Source: Chlamydiales bacterium (GTDB taxonomy: Bacteria > Chlamydiota > Chlamydiia > Chlamydiales > JARBTN01). Taken from it: a DNA stretch of 38,523 nt. Of this stretch, positions 25,590 to 34,117 are shown in pieces. Location: contig JARBTN010000006.1 of assembly GCA_029240195.1 (NCBI GenBank), positions 1 through 38,523 of the forward strand. The letters run 5' to 3'. A program made the translations under genes and the position numbers. Each line of letters starts with the position of its first letter. Positions within the stretch are counted from its first letter, which is position 1. The notes under the pieces are model-generated. The model was not told where the DNA came from and searched no databases. It saw nothing but the letters and a program-made list of their open reading frames with translations.

Positions 25590-26201
25590 TTATTTACGCG
25601 TGATCGATTCGATGACGACTGGTGTGACGGGAACGTCTTGGTGTCCGCTGTTCGAAGAGGTCTTGACGACTTTGATTTTATCTAGGACGTCGAGCCCAGC
25701 TGTGATTTTGCCAAATCCGCAGTAGCCGAATCCGCGCGGGGTTGCCGACTGGAAATTTAAAAATTCATTGTTGACGACGTTGATGAAGAATTGGCTGGTT
25801 GCGCTATTGGGATCCATGGTGCGGGCCATTGCGATGACGCCGCGCTCGTTGGCGACCCCTTTTTCCGCTTCATTGGCAATTGGCTCATGCGTGCTTTTTT
25901 GCTTCATGTCGGGGGTGAAGCCGCCGCCTTGCACCATGAAGTCATTGATGACGCGGTGAAAGCAGGTGCCGTTATAAAACCCTTCGTCGACATAGCGGAG
26001 AAAGTTATTGACCGTAGCCGGTGTTTTATCTCCGTAGAGCTCAATTTCGAATTCGCCGAGTGTCGTCTTGACGACGACGACGCTATTTGCTTGTTTTGAC
26101 TGTGGCAACGCTGCACCTTCCTTTGTTTCCGGCCCGAGAGCCATGCATGTGGATGTTAATGAAATCATTCCGACGAGTAGCCATTCGCTTAAAGTAGTCA
26201 T
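25590..26201 (-). CDS. Exported cyclophilin-type peptidyl-prolyl isomerase
   Basis: A 203-residue protein. The N-terminal hydrophobic stretch (LLVGMISLTSTCMA) is a likely signal peptide, so it probably folds envelope proteins. The cyclophilin domain spans about residues 40-200, with the family landmarks FHRVINDFMVQGG, ANERGVIAMAR, NSATSQFFINV and a shortened final loop (FGYCGFGKITAGLDVLDKI). The catalytic Arg is in FHRV and the QFFI stretch is intact. The tryptophan often seen near the end of cyclosporin-binding cyclophilins is absent, as is common in bacterial PpiA/PpiB. GAGGTG lies about 6 bases before the ATG. It has its own terminator. Confidence 0.94.
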   Translation of the reverse strand: MTTLSEWLLVGMISLTSTCMALGPETKEGAALPQSKQANSVVVVKTTLGEFEIELYGDKTPATVNNFLRYVDEGFYNGTCFHRVINDFMVQGGGFTPDMKQKSTHEPIANEAEKGVANERGVIAMARTMDPNSATSQFFINVVNNEFLNFQSATPRGFGYCGFGKITAGLDVLDKIKVVKTSSNSGHQDVPVTPVVIESITRK

Positions 26202-26428
26202 CGCTCACCTCTATTAAAGATTTAAGCCCTTAAAAAAAGGCTTGGGATTTTCCTGCGGACTTGAAGTACTCAGGGCGCTTTAAATGCTTAAAAAAAGAAA
26301 ATATTAAGGCAATCTTCCTATTTCGGCAAAGAATTCTTTTTTTTCACTCGTTCAGGAGGGAAGAGCTCTTTCAGCAATAAAAAAAGGAGAGTCTTTTTTT
26401 TGTTTATTCTAGATAATAAATAAATTGG

Positions 26429-26457
26429 TTGTTTTAAAACAAATTTTTAAATATAAT
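26429..26457 (+). promoter_or_regulatory. Predicted promoter of the 26490 gene
   Basis: TTGTTT (26429-26434), a 17-base spacer and a perfect TATAAT (26452-26457) lie in an AT-rich region. Transcription would start near 26464, giving a leader of about 26 bases with GGAGGGGG before the ATG. Confidence 0.55.
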
Positions 26458-26489
26458 TATTTATATTAAAAATAAATGGAGGGGGTTTT

Positions 26490-26984
26490 ATGCTTGGCAC
26501 TTATGGATTATGCTCTATAAATTGTACGACCTTTAATCAATCGCTTTATGATCACAGAACTTGGCCAAAAGCTGAGAGGGATCTTGTTTTTAAAGTTTTA
26601 AAGGTGCGCAATGCTGTCTTTGATACACTGGGCTATATTCCTGGAGTCTCTATTTTATCCGGTTTGGGGCGAGTGGCAGCGGGAGCTTTGATGCTGCACT
26701 GGGTTTTAAGAGATGGCAATCCTGATGCTAATGAGGGGGCCTATAGCGGTCGCTTTTACTTTGAAGCGCGCAATCAGGCGATTGCTCAGATTGCTCGCGG
26801 CATTTTGGAAATTTCAGTCGTCGGCATCGCTGTCAATATCGCCTTAGGATGTGTAGGGACATTTGCCCATCTGCCGGAAATCCTTAATGAGTCATGCAAC
26901 TTCTATCCTTACCTATGTGAAGGAGCGGGCACTTCGCCTCATAAAAACCCCGATTTTGCCTATGGGCTCTTGAATTTAGTGTGA
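26490..26984 (+). CDS. Small membrane protein with two hydrophobic lobes, unknown function
   Basis: A 164-residue protein with a strong GGAGGGGG ribosome-binding site and a good promoter. It has two hydrophobic segments, around residues 45-75 and 98-130, separated by a charged loop, and a Cys-containing C-terminus (NESCNFYPYLC). I recognise no family. The paired hydrophobic lobes recall chlamydial inclusion-membrane proteins, but the loop here (about 25-30 residues) is longer than in the classic bilobed motif, so this is only a suggestion. It is followed by a perfect 18-bp hairpin, so it appears to be a single-gene unit. Confidence 0.75.
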   Translation: MLGTYGLCSINCTTFNQSLYDHRTWPKAERDLVFKVLKVRNAVFDTLGYIPGVSILSGLGRVAAGALMLHWVLRDGNPDANEGAYSGRFYFEARNQAIAQIARGILEISVVGIAVNIALGCVGTFAHLPEILNESCNFYPYLCEGAGTSPHKNPDFAYGLLNLV

Positions 26985-27006
26985 TCGGCAAAACGTTTTA
27001 GATGAG

Positions 27007-27056
27007 AATGGCTTAAATCGGCTGCACCAGCAGCCGATTTAAGCCATTGCCTTTTA
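27007..27056 (+). terminator. Perfect 18-bp hairpin after the 26490 gene, possible terminator
   Basis: AATGGCTTAAATCGGCTG (27007-27024) and its exact inverse (27031-27048) surround a 6-base loop. Only a short T-run (GCCTTTT) follows, so termination is likely but not certain. Confidence 0.55.
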
Positions 27057-27059
27057 ACA

Positions 27060-27126
27060 AAAAGGGATTACAAAGGGCTGGCCCTTTGGCGGTGAGGGGT
27101 TTGGGGAGAGGCAGCGCCTCTCCCCA
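27060..27126 (-). repeat. Third copy of the GGCGCTGCCTCT repeat, in front of leuS
   Basis: In reverse complement the stretch reads GGGGAGAGGCGCTGCCTCTC, then an ACCCCTC-like block, an AAAGGGCC-like block and CCCTTTGTAATCCCT. This is the same order as 8091-8165 (copy A). It sits between the 18-bp hairpin and leuS and is open in the leuS frame by chance. Confidence 0.65.
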
Positions 27127-27211
27127 AAACTTATCTCAACGGCAGGTGGAAACAAAACAGGTGATTTGGTACGATTTTGCCCACAAAGATCAACGTTTAA
27201 GGATGAAGCTA

Positions 27212-29743
27212 ATGAAATATGACCACCAGCTGATCGAAGCTAAATGGCAAAAGTATTGGCAAGACCATCACTCTTTTGAAGTGGAGATGGATGAGCGCCC
27301 TAAGTATTATGTCCTCGATATGTTTCCCTACCCATCTGGATCGGGGCTGCATGTGGGGCATGTCGTCGGCTATACGGCGACAGATATCATCGCGCGGTTT
27401 AAGCGGCAAAAGGGCTTTAACGTGCTCCATCCGATGGGCTGGGACAGCTTTGGCCTCTCTGCTGAGCAGTATGCGATCCGCACCGGGCAGCACCCGGCAG
27501 TGACGACGCGCGCTAATATCGATAACTTTCGCCGGCAGCTGAAGGCTTTAGGCTATAGTTATGATTGGGAGCGCGAGGTGGAGACGAGCGACCCTGACTA
27601 TTACAAGTGGACGCAGTGGATCTTCACCAAGCTCTATGAAAAGGGGCTCGCCTATGAGGCGGAGATGCTCGTCAACTACTGCCCGGCTCTCGGCACGGTC
27701 TTAGCCAATGAAGAGGTGGAGGCAGGGCGCTCTGTCGACGGGGGGCACTTGGTGGAGCGGCGCCCGCTCAAGCAGTGGATTTTAAAGATCACCGAGTACG
27801 CCGACCGTTTGGCTGAGGACTTGGAGCTGGTGGATTGGCCAGACCATATCAAGAAGCTGCAGATCAACTGGATTGGCCGAAGCGAGGGCTCTCTCATCCG
27901 CTTCCCTTGCCAAGAGGATTTATCTATAGAGGTGTTCACGACGCGCGCTGACACATTGTTTGGTGTGAGCTATCTGGTGTTAGCTCCAGAGCATCCACTG
28001 GTGGAGCGCTTGACGGCCCAGGAGCATAGGGAAGCTGTCACGGCCTACCTAGAAAAGACAGCTTTAAAGAGCGATTTGGACCGCACCGATTTAAATTTGG
28101 AAAAGAACGGGGTCTTCTTGGGCTATTACGCTGCCCACCCCATTACGCAAGAGCCGATTCCGGTCTGGATCTCCGATTACGTCTTGATGCACTATGGCAC
28201 TGGCGCTGTCATGGCCGTGCCCGCGCACGACGAGCGCGATTTTGAGTTTGCCAAGCGCTACGGGCTGCCGATCAAGCCAGTCATCGAGCCTTTAGAAGGC
28301 GTAAATGGCGTAAATGGCGCCCTTTCTGCTGACAGCTGCTATACAGGCGATGGAACTTTGGTCGAAAGCGAAAGCGCCGAATGCTCCTTTGACGGCCTCT
28401 CCTGCTTAGATGCAAGGCGGCAGATTACAGAGTGGCTCCAAGAAAAGGGATTGGCTCAGTTCAAAGTCAGCTATAAGCTGCGCGACTGGCTATTTTCCAG
28501 ACAGCGCTATTGGGGAGAGCCCATTCCCATCCTCCATTTTGCAGATGGCACCAAGCGCGCTTTAGAGCTCGATGAATTGCCTCTCTCCCAGCCGGAGCTC
28601 TCTGATTTCAAACCTTCCTCCGATGGCCTGAGCCCTCTTTCTAAAGCGCGCGATTGGGTGGAGGTGACCGATCCTAAGACGGGGAAAAAGGCGCGGCGGG
28701 AAATCAATACCATGCCGCAGTGGGCGGGGTCTTGCTGGTATTACCTGCGCTTTGCCGACCCGAAAAATAGGGAAGATGCCTTTAGTCAAAAGGCGGAGCA
28801 GTACTGGCTGCCGGTCGACCTCTACATTGGCGGCGTCGAGCATGCGGTGCTTCACCTCCTCTATGCGAGATTTTGGCATAAAGTGCTCTATGACATCGGC
28901 CTTGTCCATACAAAAGAGCCCTTTCAAAAATTGCGCAATCAAGGCCTTGTCGTCTCGCCTTCTTTCAAGATGAGCGATGGGCGCTATGTCGACCCGCTCG
29001 ATGTGGAAGAGGTGGATGGGCGCTATCAGCTAAAGGGAAGCCAAGAGATTGTCTCTTGCCAAGTGGAGAAGATGAGCAAATCCAAGCTCAATGGGGTCAA
29101 TCCCGATGAGATGATGGACGCCTATGGCGCCGATGCGCTTCGCGTCTATGAGATGTTCATGGGCCCGCTTGACAAAGAGAAGATTTGGAACTCCTCCGCT
29201 GTCAATGGCAGCCGCCGCTTTTTGCAACGCTTTTTTGATCTTTGTGCATCTAAAGAGAAGTGGAGCGATGAGATGACAAAGCCTGCTTTAAAGCTGGGCT
29301 ATCGCTTAGTGCATGGAGTGACCTCGGATATTGAAAACATGCAGTTCAATACAGCCATTGCCAAGCTGATGGAATTTCTCAATGAATGCAGCAAGCTCGA
29401 CTTTTACCCGAAGAGGGTGCTCGCTTGGGCGGTGCAGTGCTTGATGCCATTTGCGCCACACCTAGCAGAAGAGTGCTGGCAGCTGCTCGGCCAAAAAGAG
29501 AGCCTCATTGACAGCCCATACCCGGAAGTGGATGCGGCCTATTTGCAAGACGATGTGGTCACCTATGTCGTGCAAGTCAATGGCAAGCTGCGGGGCCGCT
29601 TTGATCTGCCCAAGGATCAGGAAGAGACGATCATCTTAAAGCTGGCGTTGGAAAATCCAAATATTCAAAAGCATGTGGACACCTCCTCCATCCAAAAGGT
29701 GGTCTTTGTGCCCAATAGGCTGTTAAATATTGTCTGTAGTTAA
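27212..29743 (+). CDS. leuS: Leucyl-tRNA synthetase
   Basis: An 843-residue class Ia synthetase that charges tRNA-Leu. The HIGH-type motif is HVGH at residues 47-50 (in PYPSGSGLHVGHV), and KMSKS is at about 620-624. The CP1 editing domain is intact, with TTRADTLFG and MAVPAHDERDFEFA. A short GVNGVNG repeat near residue 363 lies inside the editing domain. I chose ATG 27212 because AAGGA sits 8 bases upstream and the protein then starts as the family does (YDHQLIEAKWQKYW). The frame is open upstream to 27047, but that part is repeat sequence (Arg/Gly/Ser-rich) and not protein. It ends at a strong terminator. Confidence 0.97.
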   Translation: MKYDHQLIEAKWQKYWQDHHSFEVEMDERPKYYVLDMFPYPSGSGLHVGHVVGYTATDIIARFKRQKGFNVLHPMGWDSFGLSAEQYAIRTGQHPAVTTRANIDNFRRQLKALGYSYDWEREVETSDPDYYKWTQWIFTKLYEKGLAYEAEMLVNYCPALGTVLANEEVEAGRSVDGGHLVERRPLKQWILKITEYADRLAEDLELVDWPDHIKKLQINWIGRSEGSLIRFPCQEDLSIEVFTTRADTLFGVSYLVLAPEHPLVERLTAQEHREAVTAYLEKTALKSDLDRTDLNLEKNGVFLGYYAAHPITQEPIPVWISDYVLMHYGTGAVMAVPAHDERDFEFAKRYGLPIKPVIEPLEGVNGVNGALSADSCYTGDGTLVESESAECSFDGLSCLDARRQITEWLQEKGLAQFKVSYKLRDWLFSRQRYWGEPIPILHFADGTKRALELDELPLSQPELSDFKPSSDGLSPLSKARDWVEVTDPKTGKKARREINTMPQWAGSCWYYLRFADPKNREDAFSQKAEQYWLPVDLYIGGVEHAVLHLLYARFWHKVLYDIGLVHTKEPFQKLRNQGLVVSPSFKMSDGRYVDPLDVEEVDGRYQLKGSQEIVSCQVEKMSKSKLNGVNPDEMMDAYGADALRVYEMFMGPLDKEKIWNSSAVNGSRRFLQRFFDLCASKEKWSDEMTKPALKLGYRLVHGVTSDIENMQFNTAIAKLMEFLNECSKLDFYPKRVLAWAVQCLMPFAPHLAEECWQLLGQKESLIDSPYPEVDAAYLQDDVVTYVVQVNGKLRGRFDLPKDQEETIILKLALENPNIQKHVDTSSIQKVVFVPNRLLNIVCS

Positions 29744-29760
29744 TCTGCCCCTTCTTTGAA

Positions 29761-29809
29761 AAAAGGCAACGCGCGGAAGCACTCTTTCCGCGCGCGTTGC
29801 CTTTTTTTT
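29761..29809 (+). terminator. Intrinsic terminator of leuS
   Basis: AAAAGGCAACGCGCGGAA (29761-29778) pairs with the segment from 29786 to 29805 with one 2-base bulge, followed by a run of eight T. It lies 18 bases after the leuS stop. Confidence 0.87.
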
Positions 29810-29936
29810 ATGTAAAAAAATAATGACAAAAGAGCCCCTTTCGTTTATAGCCTATTGCCTAAAAGGCCTTTAAAATTTTTAGCGCCCTTCCCGATGTCTC
29901 CTCTTAAAGAAATGGTACTCTAAACTGGATCGATAG

Positions 29937-30725
29937 ATGAAATTTAAAACCCTTCAGTCTCTATTTTTTGCCGGCGCTGTCTTTTTCGCCGGTGCGGCCC
30001 TAGGGTTGGCTTTAAGCTTATTGGTGCATAGCCAGGGCTATAGCGACTATCAAGCGGACATCGCCCGCTCCCAAGAGCCCCTCTTTTCTCAGATGGCCAT
30101 CTCAAAAAGTGGATATCAAGTGGTCTATGATAATCGCCTGCGCATCGCCTCTTGCGTGTATGAGCGGTTGACTGCTGACAGCGTGCAAGGCACAGCCAAG
30201 CGCCGCCAGATGACTTTTCGAGAAGATTTGGCGGTGGAGGAGCCGTTTCGCGTGGGGTTAAAAGATTTTATAGGCAGCGGCTTTGACCGGGGGCACCTGG
30301 CTCCGGCTGCCGATTATAAGAACTCTTTAGCGGAGATGGCAGATACTTTTGCCCTTTCCAATGTCGTGCCGCAAGATCCAAAGATGAACCGCGGCATTTG
30401 GGCGCATTTGGAGAGGCAGGTGCGCGATTTGACAGGAAATTATCAGGCCGTGCATGTCTTCACAGGGCCTTTATTCATTCCAGAATCAGATAAAGATGGC
30501 AAGCGATTTGTCAAATATGAGGTGATCAGCCAAAAAAATGTGGCTGTGCCGAGCCACCTTTACAAGGTGATTTTTTGCGAGACAAGCCTAGGGAAAATCG
30601 ACGAATTTGCCTATATCATTCCCAATCAGCCCATCGATCCCAAGCTGAGAATCGCCAAGTTTCAGGTGAGCGTCGATCAAGTGGAGAGTATAGCGGGGGT
30701 GATCTTTAAGAAATGGAAGCGGTAA
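29937..30725 (+). CDS. Exported DNA/RNA non-specific endonuclease (NUC1/EndoG family)
   Basis: A 262-residue protein. Residues 10-31 are a strong hydrophobic segment (signal peptide or N-terminal anchor). The beta-beta-alpha metal nuclease domain follows, with the catalytic DRGH motif at 117-120 and the metal-binding Asn in KMNRGIWAHLE (N151). The N-V-V-P-Q linker is also present. These enzymes cut single- and double-stranded DNA and RNA without sequence preference, using one Mg2+. In the envelope it could degrade host or environmental nucleic acid for nucleotides; that role is inference. No adjacent immunity protein is evident, so it should not be active in the cytosol. No good ribosome-binding site precedes the ATG. 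Confidence 0.92.
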   Translation: MKFKTLQSLFFAGAVFFAGAALGLALSLLVHSQGYSDYQADIARSQEPLFSQMAISKSGYQVVYDNRLRIASCVYERLTADSVQGTAKRRQMTFREDLAVEEPFRVGLKDFIGSGFDRGHLAPAADYKNSLAEMADTFALSNVVPQDPKMNRGIWAHLERQVRDLTGNYQAVHVFTGPLFIPESDKDGKRFVKYEVISQKNVAVPSHLYKVIFCETSLGKIDEFAYIIPNQPIDPKLRIAKFQVSVDQVESIAGVIFKKWKR

Positions 30726-30739
30726 AAAAAAAGAAACTC

Positions 30740-30764
30740 CGGGAAAAGGCTTGCCCTCTTCCCG
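30740..30764. terminator. Possible terminator between the nuclease and FAS1 genes
   Basis: CGGGAA (30740-30745) pairs with TTCCCG (30759-30764). T-rich sequence lies on each side (CTTTTTCCC on +, a long T-run on -), fitting two convergent genes. The stem is short. Confidence 0.4.
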
Positions 30765-30792
30765 AATCTTTTTCCCACAAAAAGGTCTAAGG

Positions 30793-31209
30793 CTAGAGGT
30801 CTTCAGGCGTTGCAAATACTTTGTCGATGATGTGAATCATGCCGTTATCGCAAGGGATGCTCTTCAATATATTAGCTTTATTGACGGTATTGTCTTTTGA
30901 GTCAAAGGTGATGGAGGTGTTGTCACAGCTTTTGATCGAGCTATTGGCCGCCATCGATTCAATGCTCAAAGAGCCTTCAACAATGTGCCTTTTGAGCAGG
31001 TCAGCAAGTTTTTGCGGCTCTTTCAATAAGCTGAAGGCGGCTTGTGGCGCCCAATCTTGGTTGAAAGTGGCGTCGACGGGAACAAATATCGTGTGCTTTC
31101 CAGTGCTTTTGGCGCTCAAATAGGTGTCGATGAGGGAGGCGAGTTTGGCGCCGAGAAGAAAAGTGCGCAAGCTATCTTCTTGTTCAATCGCGTCTAGTAA
31201 GTAAGGCAT
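30793..31209 (-). CDS. FAS1 (fasciclin) domain protein
   Basis: A 138-residue protein that is almost exactly one FAS1 domain. The H1-like motif HTIFVPVDATF is near residues 39-49, the middle stretch LLKRHIVEGSLS near 70-81, and the H2-like end NGMIHIIDKVF near 122-132. FAS1 domains mediate adhesion or ligand binding and are usually exported, but no signal peptide is visible here: the start MPYLLDAIEQED has AGGAG 7 bases upstream and no longer alternative. It may be cytosolic or exported by another route. Two cysteines (SCDN and PCDN) are unusual for the fold. Confidence 0.87.
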   Translation of the reverse strand: MPYLLDAIEQEDSLRTFLLGAKLASLIDTYLSAKSTGKHTIFVPVDATFNQDWAPQAAFSLLKEPQKLADLLKRHIVEGSLSIESMAANSSIKSCDNTSITFDSKDNTVNKANILKSIPCDNGMIHIIDKVFATPEDL

Positions 31210-31570
31210 GGAAGTCTCCTAAGTCAAGCTCGGATCGTTTGAGGGTGTTATTTGTGATCTCTCTTCAATCTCTTCAAATCAGTATTTAATGTCTAGTTAT
31301 TTTTTGACAGGAGATACTTCTTTACGGAAAGGGGGTAAAGCACTATGGTTTTGGCTATTTATTTTAAGGTAGTCGCGTGTTTTTTTGGGCCTAGGCGAGC
31401 GTTCCTGTTTACAGAATATTGGAAAAACTGTATGGCAGTGCTGTCACCCCTTTCAGTTTTAGGTCTTAAAAGTTCGTGCGCTGAATAGCACTGGAAGAAA
31501 ATCCTTTGCTGCATTTTGAAAATCACCCCTCCAGAATTTGCGTTTTGGAAAAACAACTAGGTTTTTGCTA
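31210..31570. other. Non-coding stretch between the divergent FAS1 and cation-exchanger genes
   Basis: No gene, hairpin of note or repeat is visible. It must contain promoters in both directions; a TTGACA at about 31306 has no good -10 partner at the right distance. Confidence 0.4.
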
Positions 31571-33565
31571 ATGGCCGATCCATTACTTGAAGAAATAGTC
31601 ATTGTCTTTGGCTTGATCATCTCCGTTCTACTTGCATGTCACCGCTTTAAAGTGCCATCGATTGTAGGCTTTTTATTGACGGGGGTGCTGTCAGGCCCAA
31701 AGGGATTTGGCTTGATCAACGAAGTGGAGTTTTTAGCGGAAATGGGCGTTGTCATGCTGATGTTTTCCATCGGCCTGGAGCGCTCTTTTAAAGAGCTTTG
31801 GGAGATGCGGCATTGGCTGCTCGTTGCTGGAACATCGCAAGTGGCCATTGGGTGTGTGATCGGAGGGGTTGGCGTCTATGGATTTGGCTTTTCAGTGCAA
31901 GAGTCGATCTTTTGGGGCTTTTTCATCAGCTTGAGCAGCACAGCTATTGTGCTGAAGATGATGCAAGACAGCGCCCAGCTCAACTCTCCTTTCGGCCAGT
32001 TGATATTGGCCATTTTAATCTTTCAAGACGTCGTCTTTGTGCCCATGATGCTGATGGTTCCCTATCTCGGCGGACAGGGGGATTTTTCTATGCACTCTAT
32101 TTCAGATCTGGTGCTGAAGATTGTGCTGATCTTTTTTGTGGTGCTGCTATTTGCCAAAAAGATTGTGCCTAAGCTTTTATATGCCGTATTGAAGACCAAG
32201 AGCCGCGAGCTATTTCTATTTACTGTGCTGGGCGTCTGTTTTTCCATCGCTCACTTCACCTCGATGGCGGGCTTATCTTTGGGTCTCGGCGCCTTTTTAG
32301 CGGGCTTGATCATCTCCGAATCGGAGTATAGCAGCCGAGCTCTTGGCAAGGTGATTCCATTTAAAGACATCTTCACCAGCTTTTTCTTTGTGTCTGTAGG
32401 GATGCTTTTGGACATTTCCTACGCCTTTAAAAACCCGGTGATCATCTTATCGAGCACGATCGGCGTTTTAGTGCTCAAAACTTTTGCTGGCGCTGTCGCT
32501 GGCCTTTTGGTCGGCTTTCCCATCAGCTCGGCGGTGGCGGCGGGATTGGCTTTAAGCCAGATCGGGGAATTTTCTTTCGTGCTTGCCCGAGCTGGATTGA
32601 GCATTGGAGTTGCGACAGAATCTTCCAATAATTTGTTCTCCACAGTCTCGATCATCACAATGGCGGCAACTCCGGCGATGGTGGCCTTTTCTCCCTACCT
32701 TGGCAAGTGGATGATGCAGATGCCACTCTTTAAAAAGTTTCGCGCCACTTTGCCCTCGATCGATATTCCCGTCGATTTAAAGTTGAAAAACCACACGATC
32801 ATCATCGGCTATGGCGTCAATGGGAGCAATATGGCCAGGTCATGTCGTCTGGCTCAGATTCCCTATGTTATCTTAGAGGTCAATCCGGAGATTGTGCGCA
32901 GCGAGCGGGAAAAGGGCGAGCCGATCTTTTTTGGCGATGCCAGCCAGCATGCTGTTTTAAAGAGTGTCGATATCGAACATGCGAAGGCGGCGGCTTTGGT
33001 GATCAATGATTTTGGTGCCACCCAGAAAATTTTAGAGGCCCTGCGCGAGATCAACCCGCGCCTATATATTGTCGTGCGAGCGCAGCGCTTAGTTGAGGCG
33101 GAGACGATCATGGCCTCAGGAGCCGATCATGTCGTCGCCGACGAGTTTGAGGCCTCGATGGAAATCTTTTCCAAGCTGCTGAGAAAATACCTTGTGCCCA
33201 AGGCGACCATCGATACCTTTGTCACCGAATTGCGCGGCGAGCAGTATGAGATGCTGCGCAACTTAGCCAAAGACAAGCTCACCTTGGTCGATTTAAAAAA
33301 GCATTTAACCGATGTCGAGATTGAGACGTTCCATTTGAGCGCGCGCTGCCCAATTATTGGCAAGAAGCTCAAAGAGACAGGCTTAAGGCAGTCTTTTGGC
33401 GTGACGCTGCTGCTCATTGAGCGAGCAGGCAAAGCCATTCAAAACCCAGATCCCGATTTCACCCTGCAAGCGGACGATTTGATCATTGTCTTAGGGGATG
33501 GGGAACATTTAAATCGCCTTTGCCATTTCCTAGCGGGAGATAGCACTGAGCTTGCAGGAGGATGA
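31571..33565 (+). CDS. CPA2-family cation/proton antiporter with RCK domains (KefB/KefC-like)
   Basis: A 664-residue membrane protein. About 12 membrane helices (residues 1-385) belong to the CPA2 exchanger family. An RCK-N/TrkA-N Rossmann domain begins near residue 405 (IIIGYGVNGSNMA, followed by the acidic strand end ILEVNPE), and a TrkA-C domain lies near 575-655. Such proteins exchange K+ or Na+ for protons and are gated by nucleotides or thiols. The glutathione-specific features of true KefB/KefC cannot be judged, so I keep the name general. The ATG at 31571 is preferred over a TTG at 31538. Its stop overlaps the start of the DUF2878 gene. Confidence 0.93.
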   Translation: MADPLLEEIVIVFGLIISVLLACHRFKVPSIVGFLLTGVLSGPKGFGLINEVEFLAEMGVVMLMFSIGLERSFKELWEMRHWLLVAGTSQVAIGCVIGGVGVYGFGFSVQESIFWGFFISLSSTAIVLKMMQDSAQLNSPFGQLILAILIFQDVVFVPMMLMVPYLGGQGDFSMHSISDLVLKIVLIFFVVLLFAKKIVPKLLYAVLKTKSRELFLFTVLGVCFSIAHFTSMAGLSLGLGAFLAGLIISESEYSSRALGKVIPFKDIFTSFFFVSVGMLLDISYAFKNPVIILSSTIGVLVLKTFAGAVAGLLVGFPISSAVAAGLALSQIGEFSFVLARAGLSIGVATESSNNLFSTVSIITMAATPAMVAFSPYLGKWMMQMPLFKKFRATLPSIDIPVDLKLKNHTIIIGYGVNGSNMARSCRLAQIPYVILEVNPEIVRSEREKGEPIFFGDASQHAVLKSVDIEHAKAAALVINDFGATQKILEALREINPRLYIVVRAQRLVEAETIMASGADHVVADEFEASMEIFSKLLRKYLVPKATIDTFVTELRGEQYEMLRNLAKDKLTLVDLKKHLTDVEIETFHLSARCPIIGKKLKETGLRQSFGVTLLLIERAGKAIQNPDPDFTLQADDLIIVLGDGEHLNRLCHFLAGDSTELAGG

Positions 33566-34110
33566 TGGATCCGAAAAGGAAAGAGACATGGGCTCGGCTC
33601 TATAATGCGGCCGTTTTTTATGGGGTCTGGTTCATCGCTTTAATCGAAGCGGCAAAGGGGCACGGCTGGCTTGCTTCTTTGACGCTGCCCATGATCGCCA
33701 TCCATCTGATTTTTTTATCAGACGATTGGTACGGCGAGCTGAAGCTTGTCCTGCTGGCGATGGGGGTGGGCGCTGGCCTCGACTCCCTTTGGTCTTATGG
33801 CTTTGATGTGCGCTATCAGCCGGCGGGCAGCTCGCCGCTGGCCCCTCTTTGGATTGCAGCGCTTTGGGGCTATTTGGCCATCACCTGCAATAGCTCTTTG
33901 AAATGGCTGCAATCCCGTCCATTTTTAGTTGCGTTCTTTTCTTTTATTTCAGCGCCTTTTTGCTATCTATCAGCAGAGCGGATGGGGGCAGTGCAGCTGC
34001 CCGAAGAGCGCGTTCAGCTATTGCTGCTCATCGCCATCAGTTGGTCTTTGCTCATCCCTGGATTGATGATTTGTAGCCGCCGCAAAGCAGGCAAATCAGC
34101 TCACCTTTAG
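33562..34110 (+). CDS. DUF2878-like small membrane protein
   Basis: A 182-residue protein with about six hydrophobic segments, resembling the DUF2878 family of unknown function: Y-N-A-A-V-F-Y-G-V-W start, an early D-D-W, and GVGAGLDSLW in the middle. Two start codons (33562, 33565) overlap the stop of the exchanger gene, with AGGAGG just in front, so it is translationally coupled to the exchanger. The coupling suggests a joint role, but none is known. It ends 7 bases before the stop of the convergent hypothetical gene, with no terminator visible between them. Confidence 0.82.
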   Translation: MMDPKRKETWARLYNAAVFYGVWFIALIEAAKGHGWLASLTLPMIAIHLIFLSDDWYGELKLVLLAMGVGAGLDSLWSYGFDVRYQPAGSSPLAPLWIAALWGYLAITCNSSLKWLQSRPFLVAFFSFISAPFCYLSAERMGAVQLPEERVQLLLLIAISWSLLIPGLMICSRRKAGKSAHL

Positions 34111-34117
34111 CAAAGTA

